This document shows positions 34,501-44,318 of a DNA stretch of 64,000 bases, piece by piece. This stretch comes from Halichondria panicea (taxonomy: Eukaryota > Porifera > Demospongiae > Suberitida > Halichondriidae), in NCBI RefSeq assembly GCF_963675165.1, contig NC_087391.1, positions 2,561,001 to 2,625,000 of the forward strand, given 5' to 3'. Both the position numbers and the translations under genes were made by a program. Each line of letters begins with the position of its first letter. Within the stretch, counting starts at the first letter, position 1. A model generated the notes under the pieces. It made no database searches, was not told where the DNA came from, and saw nothing but the letters and a program-made list of their open reading frames with translations.

Positions 34501-35144
34501 ACAAAATGTTTCTTGCAGACCAACAGAGACATGCTCTACTATGTGAGGTGCCTTTATAAGGTAATAGATTTCTCAATCAAAGGTGTTTTTACTTTGCTCG
34601 ATATAATTATGCTTAGGATGGTAACTACATTCAAGCCGGAGTTTCAGTGGATGATCCAGAATATGTGATCCCTGCTAGCTTGAAGAGAATTGAGGTTTGT
34701 AATCAGTTAAACAAAAACTCCTTAGACATGCATTCCATGCTATACATTAGATTCGCTTGGGAACTGGTTGGTATCTAGAGCCTTACAATGGAAGCAGCAG
34801 CAAAACACTCGTCACATATATTGGAGATGTAAGCTGGGTTTTAATTTGCGTGTCTTAATTATTTTGACATCTATATAATTATATAGACGGACCTCAAAGG
34901 TATTCCAAACTTCATGATGAACCAAGTACTGAAAAGACACCCACTTGCTCTTCGCTACATCCGCTACCAACTTACCGAAAGACCGCAAATAGAATCACAA
35001 TCGGATCCTGAGCTGGAACTGACAATCCGTTCGTCTAGGTACCAGCCTGTTGATCACGATGAGTCTGCGGACAGCAGTAAACGATATCAGGATAACTTAC
35101 CAGTGAACCATTTTTTAACTAGAGCATCAGAAAAACAACAGTAA
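28520..35144 (+). CDS. START lipid-binding domain protein 2 (eleven exons)
   Basis: Exons 28520-28558, 28745-28793, 28845-28909, 33851-33948, 34014-34076, 34131-34227, 34318-34372, 34481-34560, 34617-34694, 34751-34828 and 34887-35144 join in frame to 319 residues. The protein shows EGDIDWNCVGEMGIKHVTEE, then a basic spacer, RFVHEKHDIMVFKKPVRSSS, FMGRGVINSPLRTVAEFL, YQRFESTKCFLQTNRDMLYY, GTGWYLEPYNGSSSKTLVTY and TDLKGIPNFMMNQVLKRHP. These are the helix-strand elements of a START domain. Exon 4 (TASVAALVDFKFGQGSK) was placed by phase and by its match to YADFKYG in protein 1. A 4.9-kb intron 3 is filled with repeats. Only 190 bp separate it from START gene 1. Confidence 0.82.
29057..29490. mobile_element. 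Tigger-like MITE candidate
   Basis: gaaacctctataaaacggac at about 29056 and the inverted gccgttttatagcgtgtggt near 29471 resemble pogo/Tigger-type ends. The interior is non-coding. It lies in intron 3 of START gene 2. Ends are decayed and no target duplication was found. Confidence 0.45.
29960..30974 (+). other. Unrecognised open stretch inside an intron
   Basis: Frames of 87 and 213 codons lie within intron 3 of START gene 2. The longer ends in FMEALKGKGVKSKALCIKLA, then a lysine-rich end and TGA. An acceptor-like cacactcacag precedes agctcatttccagatgtcct (about 30590), so a spliced exon from 30590 to 30974 is possible. I do not recognise the protein, and no neighbouring exon was established. 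It may be chance or a domesticated repeat. Confidence 0.2.
31365..32130. mobile_element. Non-autonomous DNA transposon, 766 bp, 7-bp target duplication
   Basis: Inverted ends of about 32 bp start CAGAGATACAAAAGAAAGGG (31365) and end in the complement ...cttttgtatctctg (32130). Both sides are flanked by gttgaag (31358-31364, 32131-32137). The interior has no long frame. It lies in intron 3 of START gene 2. Confidence 0.8.
32138..33850. other. Rest of intron 3 of START gene 2
   Basis: AT-rich sequence with no supported gene or repeat. Several GCATGC motifs occur. A copy of gacctttt-type simple runs near 32950 is not informative. Confidence 0.4.
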
Positions 35145-35287
35145 CCGCTAGATGTTTATGTTATATACACAATCATGCATGCATTGTTCATATTACATAG
35201 CTTAACGCTCTATGTATATATATTGACGCTGCTTTTATAATATCTGCACCATATACTAGCTTAGTATGCAGATTGGTTGGAGTTGAC

Positions 35288-35960
35288 ATATACTGCCCTT
35301 TGCAGCTCACTTGGAAGTTTGGAGCAAATATAAAAAAAACCACTTGAGATAAGTGTAACAGTTTACATAAGTAAACCACAATACTATAGAGCAAGAGACA
35401 AAGTTTAAATTTTGGAATAGAAGATTCAGATCTTTATGTGGATATATAGATCTAGCTATACCTAGTACAGTATTCAGCATAAACTACTAGTTTGGGTAAC
35501 CATGAAAAACTAATCCTTATCAAGAGGAGTTAAATGGCGTACTATGTCATTGTGGCAGAGAATTGGAGACTGGTTCAGCAGCAGGCTGTTTCTCAGTCAA
35601 CAATTTTAAAAATAGCTAGACGAACAGGCAGTTTATGTCGTAATCAAGCTACTCGTACAGCTACTTATAGATAGAGATTTGGCAAGTTGTGGTTTAGCTG
35701 TAAATTGTTACACTTACCTCAAGTGGTTTTTTGCATTTTACAGTAATACTATTTGCCAAAACTTCACGTGAGCTTACGTGAGCTACAACAAATAGCGTGA
35801 AAAACTACAACAAGATCTGGTCTATTCCAAAATTTAAACTTTGTCTCTTGCTCTATAGTATTGTGATTTACTTATGTAAATTGTTACACTTATCTCAAGT
35901 GGTTTTTTTGCAATTTACTATTTGCCTTAAACTTCCAAGTGAGCTGCAAAGGGCAGTACT
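35288..35960. mobile_element. Large palindrome (foldback MITE), arms about 140 bp
   Basis: The left arm 35288-35420 (tactgccctttgcagctcac to aagtttaaattttggaatag) pairs with 35820-35960 in inverted order. A third partial, displaced copy (ttgttacacttacctcaagt, about 35706-35790) sits in the loop next to the right arm. No coding frame. It lies between START gene 2 and the BAF remnant. Confidence 0.85.
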
Positions 35961-36032
35961 ATAATTATGATATAGAATAAGGGATAGTCTGCTAATAAAG
36001 CACTTAACTTTTTACACCAGACAGAGTAACAA

Positions 36033-36303
36033 TTAGAGGAATGCAACACATGCACCAGCCTGTCAGACATTGGAGCAATCTCTCCGTTGCTTTGTGTTAG
36101 CCCCACTTGTCTGGTTTAGGCAATCTTGGAAATAGCTCTTCGACAAGAAACTGGCCAAGTACAATGTAGCCTGTAGGCTCTGTCAAAATCTTTCTTCCTC
36201 CTAGAGCAGGTCCAATTCCAGCCATTTCAGTAACCTCCTTGTCACGCATGCATGCATGGGGCTCTCCGACAAAGTTCCTGTGCTTTTGGCTGGTAGACGA
36301 CAT
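36033..36303 (-). pseudogene. BANF1: Barrier-to-autointegration factor (BAF) copy with frameshifts
   Basis: On the minus strand from ATG 36303 the frame reads [15 protein letters not shown], then a short insert HACMR made by a gcatgcatgc run, then [13 protein letters not shown] and [13 protein letters not shown]. These are the N-terminal S-Q-K-H-R-x-F-V, A-G-I-G and Y-V-V-L-G-Q-F-L signatures of BAF, an 89-residue nuclear DNA-bridging protein. The direct frame stops after KPDKWG. One base away the sequence resumes [10 protein letters not shown], then after another shift CLTGWC, and finally a third-frame VAFL-stop at 36033. The total of 271 nt is one base off the usual 270. It has no intron and at least two frame changes, so it is probably a dead, possibly retrocopied, BAF gene. 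Confidence 0.75.
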
Positions 36304-36916
36304 ACTAATTTATCTGTGTGCATGTGTGTGTGTGCGTGTACTACCAATACAGGTACTATAGGTAGTAGCACATAGACACATATCAGGATCTAAGAGTGCA
36401 AATCACATATGATACAACATGTGCCATTTTAGAACCTTGAAGGGCTGGCTAGATCTATAGGAATTATACTACTATATGATCTCAATTCAAGGGTCCACAG
36501 CTTAGTAGTAACAAGAGTTCATTATGAACTCTTGGTATAGTAACTAACAGGAGTGTATTCGCCAATCCTCTCATATAGCCACAGAGCACAAATGCAGGCT
36601 GGGGCAAGTAGTAGCTCACAAAAGGATTAGAATCTCAAGGATAGCTTCAGCTAGCTGCTTAGTTGGGCCAGAGGCTACCTGACAGGCTGCTGTTGAAAGT
36701 CATCATCGTTTTCATAGCTATGGTTTTGCAACTGAGCTCCTCCTTCTAGTGGGTGGATCTCAATAATTATGCACGGCTTTAAAAATGACGTCAGAAATGG
36801 CCTCATTCTGCTCTGCTCTGGCCGGTTGTTGGATGCATCATGATACACTAGCACTAGATCTAGTACTGTACTATGAATTGGACTCAATATGGATATGATG
36901 ATTGATCAAGAATAAG
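36304..36916. other. Spacer upstream of START gene 3
   Basis: No supported gene. It must hold the promoter of START gene 3 and, if it were expressed, of the BAF copy on the other strand. No clear TATA element. Confidence 0.4.
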
Positions 36917-39900
36917 ATGGCTTCAAAAAATGTAAGTAGTCTACAAGGGTTGAACCAGTCACTCAGTGTGCTATGCTTTCAATGAAGTATAAATGTGCAT
37001 GCTGTCCTGAAGAGTTATGTATCATGCATGTGTGTAATATTTAATATAGATCTATAGCACTAAGCTAGCTCTGATTATAGATCCACATGTATAGTTGTGA
37101 CTCTTTCTGTCCTCCAGGCACAATCATATTCTGGTAGCTCAATTACAGAACTACCTTATCGTAAGTATAAATCAAGACAACTCTGTCTGCTATTCAGGCC
37201 ACACCAAATTGATCTTATGATCTTATGTTTAACGGACTTTTAATCCCCAAAAACAGACCAGGATGCCGGTGGTAGGCAAAAAAAGAAAAACAATTGATGA
37301 ATATCATTATAAAACCACAAACAGAGTCACAAGACACCACAAAAGTAACTTTAAATAGCAAAACATTACTACGTTTTCTAGATCACATGGCCATTCTGAC
37401 CTCTAACCTGGACCACTAAATTCTTTGGGCATTCTGCAAAAAATAATATAACCCAGAAAATCCGTGAAACATAAGATTAATTTGGTGTGCATGGCTTCAA
37501 TAGCAGACAGAGTCAATAGCTTATTGCTGTCTGTCAAATCCTACGTAGATCAAGATGGTTCTGTGGACTGGGATACACTAGGAAACATTATCACAGGGAA
37601 TATGCTAGCTGAGGTTAGATAATCCACAACTGCAAATTAACCAGTATGCATTTTAATTCAGGTTGTTTATGCCTCGTACGTTGACAAAAAGCATGGTATA
37701 CCGACCACCGAGTCTTTCACCGCTGACACAGACTGGGAGTGAGTAAATCATGCATATCCTTAGCATTACGTAATTATGTTAAGCAACTGTATAGCTATAG
37801 GCTCTTTACACGACACTGACTATGCAAAGAGCCTTGTTCCACAAAAGGAGTTCACATAAATAATTGTTGTTCCAGTAACATTGATCATTGTCTTCCATGG
37901 CAGATTTTCTTCTGAAGTGGACAATATTGTTGTTTTAAAGAAGAAATCAGAAAGAACATTGTAAGTAATCATGCATGCATGGTTTTCGATTTTCTTCAAG
38001 TCCTTGAGTAATTAGCCTCCTTCACCGTCCTTCATATATAGAAAAGAAGGCTTGCTATCGACTGCTTGCGCATGCGCACAATTATTGGATATTTTTCCTC
38101 GTCCTATAATACTGGATTCATCAGAGAAAATATCCTAAAAGTCTACACAGAGCTATATAGCTAGCTAGCTAGAGACAGAGCTGTGTAGGTTTGTTGTACA
38201 GCTATTTTCTTCTGATAGAATCAGTAGCAGTAGTATAGTAGACTTTCACCAAAGTTAGTGTTAAATGGGCGTGGCCTGTCCATATACATGTAGGCTCTTG
38301 TCAGCTTTCACTCTGTTCAGACAATCGTCATCCCCACACTGTTGCAGGTTGTGAGTCTTTTGTTAACATAGCAGGCTAAGGGTAGCTTCAATAGAACTTT
38401 CTATTTACTTCCTTCAATCCACTTCCGTTCGTTGTGATGTCATAGTTTTACTGAGCATATACGATGTTATCTAAAGCCCCTAGATACCAGGGGGATATTA
38501 GCGCATGCGCAAGCAGTCGATACCAGGCCCACTTCCCTGAGTGAAGTGCAGCCTGGAATCGAGGCTATGAGTTAATATGACATTGATTGGTCCCAGCAAC
38601 ATTTTATTGAGTACACAGGGGCAGATCCAGGAATTTTCCAATTGTTTTTTTAAAACCCATGTACCTATATTGATTGATGCATGCCATGTAACGTATACTG
38701 CTCTAAGCCACACCCAATTCCTTGGAAGGCGTATAAAGAATTATCCTACTTCACATGCCTTGGCAGTGGATCTGCTACTGGTATGTATTGAATATTAGTT
38801 TTTTCACTGCATGTACTACATAGTTGGCTGGGGCGAGGGGTCATAGAGATTCCAGTTAGAGTGGTTGCAGAGTATGTCAAGGATGTACGCTCTTCACGCA
38901 TCTGGGACAAGCTGTTAGTGGTAAGGCGAGAGTGACTGGAATTTCTGTATCCTATCTTTTTATTGTCCAGGAGGCAAAGTATTTGAAGGTTTTGAAAGAA
39001 ACAGAAACATGTACAGATTATATTGGTGAGTTCTTTTCAACTACTGCTAAACCGCACATGCATGAATTTACCTATAACATTAAAATGTTTTGCTGTTTGG
39101 ATAAGTAGAGTGAAAACGGTAAAATGTTGGACCTTTTTTTAGGTAAAATTCAACGCTATGTGAAAGCAAAGAGGGGGTTTCCAAGACCCTAACCCAATAA
39201 CAGTTAACTTTTTTTTTTAGTGTACTTATAACAAGATTGTAGATTGGTAATTATTGGTAGCTTTTGACTCAGACATATTAATGTGCAGGTTATCAGAGAT
39301 GGGAAGATACAAATTGCTTTGTTACAACCAAGAGAGACATGCTCTACTTTGTACGATGTGCTTATCTGGTTAGCCCCAAGCTTATTGCAATAATTATTTG
39401 TACATTAATTTTAGATCAGAATTTTTTTCTAGGATGGAAAGTACGTACACACAGCTATCTCTGTAGAAGACCCTGAATATCCTGATAACCCGGATATCAT
39501 TAGGGTGAATGTAAGTGCATGCATCAGCATGCAGTGTATAGATAGATGCAGAGTCAGTCTGAATGACTGCATGCGTTTAATTTCTTGTTCATGTATGCAG
39601 GCAAGAGCTGGCTGTGGTTTTGTTTTGGAACCATACCAAGGAGATGAATCACGAACACTATTCAATTATCTGGGAAATGTAAGAAATCTATCATGTAGAG
39701 ATTGAGCATGCATTATTGTATATAATACCGCAGATTGACTTGAAAGGTGTCCCCATGTTCATAATGTCAAAGATTCTAAAAGCACACCCTGTATGTGCCA
39801 TACAAGCTCTCAGAAAGCACTTCAACACGACACAGAGTCATCAATCACCATGGCTTTTCTCCAGTTTCAATTTCAGGCGGCGTTCTAGAGCACACAGCTT

Positions 39901-39931
39901 GTCAACAAGCATAAATATTCCCTTCCAGTAG
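36917..39931 (+). CDS. START lipid-binding domain protein 3 (eleven exons)
   Basis: Exons 36917-36931, 37118-37160, 37549-37613, 37662-37738, 37904-37960, 38824-38920, 38971-39025, 39289-39368, 39433-39510, 39601-39678 and 39734-39931 give 280 residues. Motifs in order: DGSVDWDTLGNIITGNMLAE, VVYASYVDKKHG, FSSEVDNIVVLKKKSE, LGRGVIEIPVRVVAEYV, YQRWEDTNCFVTTKRDMLYF, GCGFVLEPYQGDESRTLFNY and IDLKGVPMFIMSKILKAHP. The tail is basic (FNFRRRSRAHS). For exon 3 I preferred the acceptor at 37548, which yields 65 nt exactly as in START gene 2. Another in-frame acceptor at 37506 would add 14 residues and lies inside an inverted repeat. The introns between the last six exons are short, while intron 5 is about 860 bp. 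Confidence 0.82.
37173..37520. mobile_element. MITE-like inverted repeat overlapping a possible splice acceptor
   Basis: The left arm (actctgtctgctattcaggc, then cacaccaaattgatcttatg, about 37180-37230) pairs with the right arm (aaacataagattaatttggt, then caatagcagacagagt, 37466-37516). The right arm contains the upstream acceptor candidate of START gene 3 exon 3. Confidence 0.7.
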
Positions 39932-40261
39932 CACATTTATTAAATGAAGACGACCGGAATTAAGGCATCGTAGATTTTATTTTTAATGGTGTTGTATATT
40001 GTTTGTATTTAGTGTTCTATGTTTTGTATACTCACGATTTGAACTCCTGATATACCATAGATATTAGATTATGATACTCAACTCGGGCGAGCTCAACCAC
40101 AGATAAAGCGTCAAACTAGACTGAAAACTACTCCCCTTCTCTGGGGACTGGCAAGCTGTTGTGTTGAGAGCTGTCCCAGTGCGTGAAGAATGTTACGCTC
40201 CCACAAGAATGCAAACATCACAAATGTAATGTGCCACTGCCCACGCGATAACTACCATAAT

Positions 40262-40467
40262 TATAGCGGGTATATTTCAAAGGTATAAAATGTTCGTGGT
40301 TTTTGCAGATTAGGCATGAACCGCAAACATTTATAACGGTGAATTTAATATCGCATGGATGCATGCATGCTGCAAAAAGGCACTATTCTACGAAAATGAA
40401 ATCCGCGAAAACCTTTCTAAAGGCATTTCCACGAAAGTTTATACCCTCGAAATATACCCGCTATATA
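40262..40467. mobile_element. Palindromic MITE (TATAGCGGGTATATTTC family)
   Basis: The left end tatagcgggtatatttcaaa and the right end ctcgaaatatacccgctata are inverted, and internal parts (cgtggtttttgcag, gcatgcatgctgcaaaaagg) match the copy at 20722-21162. It is flanked by AT-rich DNA. A one-sided relative lies at 61357-61450. Confidence 0.8.
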
Positions 40468-40469
40468 CA

Positions 40470-41470
40470 GTATTACTGCACAAAATATTATCGGCCTCGA
40501 GTATAAGTACGTTACTGATGGTCTGTTCTCGAGGCTGAAGCAATATCACCCACGCATTACGCATTTTGTGGTTTGTTTTAATTACATTCCAACGGGAAAA
40601 CTCTCAACACGGCAGCTTGACAGTCCCCAGAACCTAGTCAAGTGGAGTGGTTTCCAGTTTAGGGTCAAACATTGTTTTGCAAAAATGACCAGTTTAGTAC
40701 ATATTTATAACCGTAACAAAATTCTAGGCGGCAACTAACTACATGTAGTGTGTGGAAATCATCGTAGTCACAACTAGCCTCCTTTACTTTAAAGTGTGCA
40801 TGGCCTGTGATCGAGGCTAAGTTATAACATGATGTACAGTACGTGCCTTTATTAGATAGTAAAAAATGGTAAATTTGCTCCTACTGGTATCCTAGGAATG
40901 GATCTAGCGTGGAATGTAAGCGGAAATAGTGCCCCACTACATTTACCACGTGTGAACTTTGAACCTTGGTTCACGTGCAAAGTCTTGTCGTTTTTGCAGA
41001 TCTACAGGGATTTGAGGACTTCTTGCAACTGCAATGTCGAGAGCGGAAGTACCTGTCACGTGAACCTTGGTAACAAGATTGAATTTTGCCCCAGCCTGCC
41101 CGTAAGCTGTTGAAAGTGTATCACTAGTCTCAGTAAAATCAGTAAAAGTAAAATCTCAGTAAAATCTCTCTTAGGCTAGCTCCAGCTGGATACACAGTTT
41201 GTGTGACAGACTAATAGTAGTAGCTCACGATTGGGCTCAAGGATAGCTTTAGCTTAGTCTCGTGGACCAGCCGATATATTATCGTCTGGCAAATTACACA
41301 TGAGCTAGCTACTTGTGCAGCGGTCTAAGTGGCTGTTTGCATTGCATATTGATAAGTGGTTAGTGGGTGGAGGACGGATGTGTGAAACCACATAATTAGA
41401 TTTGCCAAATCTATTTTACCAGTGCAGCTGTGCGGTTTCACAACTTACTACAAACACTATCAGCCACTTA
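40470..41470. other. Gene-free interval with one arm of a long-range inverted repeat
   Basis: Position 40999-41070 is an inverted copy, with only a few mismatches, of 42780-42850, the leader region just upstream of the ankyrin gene. Otherwise no supported gene. Short frames at 40303 and 40898 lack support. Confidence 0.6.
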
Positions 41471-41479
41471 GAGCGCCAC

Positions 41480-41588
41480 TAGTCTGGGGGCCAGACCTCT
41501 TTCTCAGAGGGGGGAGGGGCAAGAGAGAAAGAGTAATCCTAGCTCTCTTGATTTTGCCCCCGAGCTATTAGGTCTGGCCCCCAGACTA
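41480..41588. mobile_element. Short MITE, 109 bp, 9-bp target duplication
   Basis: The ends tagtctgggggccagacct and aggtctggcccccagacta are perfect inverted repeats. They are flanked by gagcgccac on both sides (41471-41479 and 41589-41597). A 9-bp duplication is characteristic of Mutator-like transposition. Confidence 0.85.
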
Positions 41589-41895
41589 GAGCGCCACGAT
41601 ATTTGTGGCGCGGTCAACACAACTCTGTACGGTGAAATTGGCCAGACCCTCTTTCAGGGTCTGGGTCCGCGAGACTAGCTTTAGCTGTGGTGCAAAGGCT
41701 TGCAGATAATTATATGCAGAGCAAAGCCTCCTGTATAGGTCGATTTTTTCCCGGCCTAAAGGCTTTATTGGAGAAAAATTGGTTTGAAATGAGCCATAAT
41801 TACGTATAGGATATACACCTAAGAGGAGGATATATAGGGTGCATATCCTCCGAGTAGGTGTGGCATATCTGACTTATACCACGTGACCGCAGCAC

Positions 41896-41903
41896 TATAA
41901 AAG
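41896..41903 (+). promoter_or_regulatory. TATA box
   Basis: TATAAAAG lies 37 bp before ATG 41933. A start site about 30 bp downstream would leave a leader of under ten bases. Confidence 0.45.
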
Positions 41904-41932
41904 GACCTCCCCCTAGCAACAATTCAATCACA

Positions 41933-42091
41933 ATGCAGATTGCAAAAAAGAACAAGACTATGCCGGATTTTGCAGCCGTCAAAGAGCTAGTTGAGCAACA
42001 TGTTGACTCCTACAGATGCTCAAGAGCTTCCTTGGTCCAAGCGTTGACCATTCGACGTCCCTTACTGGAGTTGCAAGCTCTTCTTGGATAA
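41933..42091 (+). CDS. Small ORF (52 residues) behind a TATA box
   Basis: ATG 41933 opens a frame MQIAKKNKTMPDFAAVKELV continuing through a mixed helix with RRPLLELQALLG and TAA at 42089-42091. It is hydrophilic, without signal peptide or known motif. The close TATAAAAG supports transcription, but the very short implied leader is odd. It may be the first exon remnant of a larger gene or chance. The upstream segment shares a cttataccac / gtggtataag motif with the ankyrin gene leader about 870 bp away. Confidence 0.3.
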   Translation: MQIAKKNKTMPDFAAVKELVEQHVDSYRCSRASLVQALTIRRPLLELQALLG

Positions 42092-42280
42092 AATGTAGAC
42101 TAAACCGCGCCCATGGACCCATGGAAGCTTAGCCATCTTGTTGGAGAGCACCTTCCGTGTTTCTGCCGTCGCTTTGAGTCTTAGTATCGTCAAGTATGGC
42201 TCTTTTCTCTTTGCTTACTTTCTTGAACAAATGAAAAAACTAAAAAACAACTTGAAAAACTGTGCATGCCTGGGGCTGTA

Positions 42281-42696
42281 CAGGGGCGGATCCAGGGGTG
42301 ATTTTGAGGGGCTGAAGCCCCCCCCTTTTGAAAAAACTACCATGTGTTGTAGTCTGACTCTACAACAATTTTGCCACCAATTATGCATCTGTAGACTCAC
42401 TTGAAATCACTTGAGAGATGCTAGACAACAGCTACTAGGAGTATAAAGGATCTAGGGTAGCTAGCTGGACGTACCTAGCTAGCTAGCTAGCTGTACGTAC
42501 GTACGTACGTACATCTGATCAGTACAGTATCACCATAGTATTAAAAGTAAGTGCAGAGGTCAACGTATTCTACTCATTAATAGAAAAGTTCAAAGGTCAA
42601 ATCTTGCAAAAAATTCGCCTCCGGCGAGGCTGCCCTGGGCGGCTTCGCCCCTTTCTAGCTAGCCCCCCCCTTTTGTTTTTCCTGGATCCGCCCCTG
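42281..42696. mobile_element. Non-autonomous DNA transposon, 416 bp, 5-bp target duplication
   Basis: It starts CAGGGGCGGATCCAGG and ends CCTGGATCCGCCCCTG, with ctgta on both sides (42276-42280, 42697-42701). Inside is a run of (agct)n and (acgt)n at about 42471-42512. No transposase. Confidence 0.88.
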
Positions 42697-42866
42697 CTGT
42701 ATGCTAATATTCTATATATCCTACAGCTGTTGACCAATGAGATCAATTTGTGGTGACGTAAGTGTGGTATAAGTAATGTTCACGTGACAGGTACTTCCGC
42801 TCTCGACATTACAGTTGCAAGAACTCCTCAAATCCCTGACCCTGTACATGTACAAAGATTTTAAAC

Positions 42867-44108
42867 ATGGAAGAAAAGTATCCTATTCATTTTGCTTGTA
42901 AGAATGGTCACTATAAGTCTGTGGAAACTCTCCTAAACGATGGATATGATGTGAACAGCATAGACTCTGATGGAAGAACCCCTCTCATATGGGCATGCTT
43001 GAATGGCCACACAGATATTGTGAGACTTTTACTGGCTAGAGAAGCTGCTGTCAACGAACAAGGTAAAGATGGGTGGTCTGCGCTTATGCTAGCAAGTAGA
43101 TATGGACATATCATTAGCGTTGAATTGTTGATAGAAAAAGGAGCACGAGTGAACTTGCAGAAGAATGATGGGTTGTCTGCTCTGATGGTAGCAAGTCGAA
43201 ATGGATATAGCAATGTTGTAAAAGTATTGATAAAAAAAGGAGCAGAAGTGAACATGCAAAATAACGATGGGAGTTCTGCTCTAATAATAGCAAGTCGAAA
43301 CGGGCATAGCGACATCGTCAACATATTGGTAGAAGAAGGAGCACAAGTGAACAAGCAGAAGAATGATGGGTGGTCTGCTCTGATGGCAGCAAGTCGAAGT
43401 GGACATGGCGTTGTTGTCGAAATATTGATCCAAAAAGGAGCAGAAGTGAACATGCAAAATAATGATGGGTGGTCTGCCTTGATGACAGCAAGTCGAAGTG
43501 GACATGGCGTTGTTGTCGAAATATTGATCCAAAAAGGAGCCGAAGTGAACATGCAAAATAATGATGGGTGGTCTGCCTTGATGACAGCAAGTCGAAGTGG
43601 ACATAGCATTGTCGTCAAAATATTGATAGAAAAAGGAGCAAAATTGAACATACAAAATAATGATGGGTGGTCTGCCTTGATGACAGCTAGTCAAGATGGA
43701 CGTTACAATGTCGTCAAAATATTGATAGAAAAAGGAGCACAGCTAAACATGCACAAAAAAGATGGGCGCTCTGCTCTGATGCTAGCATGTCATAATAATA
43801 AAAAAAAAGTAGCTCAAATACTGCTTGACCATCATGCTGATACAAGTATCCAAGATACAGTCGGTAAAACTGCACTTACGTGTGCATTTGACAAACAGCA
43901 TACTGAAATAGTTAAATTGTTGGAATCGTACGAAGACACCAGTGCAGGTCGATGTTCCTCACATAAACCTCCAGTGAAACCAGCAAAAAGTGAGTTAAAA
44001 AGGCCATGCAATTTGTATATAGTTTTCATTATGTACAAATGCATGCGATATGAGTTTCACGAACACAGCGTATTATTGGAGGGGAAACGCCTAATTCCGT
44101 GGCCCTAG
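42867..44108 (+). CDS. Ankyrin-repeat protein
   Basis: ATG 42867 opens 413 codons to TAG 44106-44108. From residue 4 to about 360 there are eleven ankyrin repeats of 33 residues with the usual D-G-x-x-A-L-x-x-A-S-x-x-G-H pattern. Repeats six and seven are nearly identical (NDGWSALMTASRSGHGVVVE), and the eighth and ninth are very close, so the array has expanded recently. The end after SYEDTSAG is Ser/Pro/Lys-rich. A good donor (gtgagt at 43990) suggests the real transcript leaves this frame after KPPVKPAK, and the last 40 codons may be intron. No downstream exon could be fixed. Ankyrin repeats bind other proteins. No effector domain is visible. Confidence 0.85.
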   Translation: MEEKYPIHFACKNGHYKSVETLLNDGYDVNSIDSDGRTPLIWACLNGHTDIVRLLLAREAAVNEQGKDGWSALMLASRYGHIISVELLIEKGARVNLQKNDGLSALMVASRNGYSNVVKVLIKKGAEVNMQNNDGSSALIIASRNGHSDIVNILVEEGAQVNKQKNDGWSALMAASRSGHGVVVEILIQKGAEVNMQNNDGWSALMTASRSGHGVVVEILIQKGAEVNMQNNDGWSALMTASRSGHSIVVKILIEKGAKLNIQNNDGWSALMTASQDGRYNVVKILIEKGAQLNMHKKDGRSALMLACHNNKKKVAQILLDHHADTSIQDTVGKTALTCAFDKQHTEIVKLLESYEDTSAGRCSSHKPPVKPAKSELKRPCNLYIVFIMYKCMRYEFHEHSVLLEGKRLIPWP

Positions 44109-44110
44109 AC

Positions 44111-44318
44111 TACCGTATAGCGTGAAATTTTCGAGGCACTTATATTTCGTGGAATGGCTGCTTACTGGAATCCACGCCTTTAATCTTTGCATGTTGTAGC
44201 AGATAATTCTAATTAAAGAACACTTTTCGTGGATTTAATTTTTCGTGAAGGATTACTAACCCACGAAATCAGCGAAAATTAAGCCCCTCGGAAATTTCGC
44301 GCTACATGTGTAACGGTA
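44111..44318. mobile_element. Palindromic MITE (TACCGTATAGCGTGAAATT family)
   Basis: The ends taccgtatagcgtgaaattt and aaatttcgcgctacatgtg taacggta are inverted. The interior pairs tttcgtggaatggctgct with ttttcgtgaaggatt partly. Flanking TA suggests a TA target site. Confidence 0.7.

Noticed and set aside
42911-43694. Long minus-strand frames (up to 246 codons) opposite the ankyrin gene
   Set aside because: They mirror the ankyrin repeat on the + strand; the repeat period of 99 bp keeps antisense frames open. No start context or domain.
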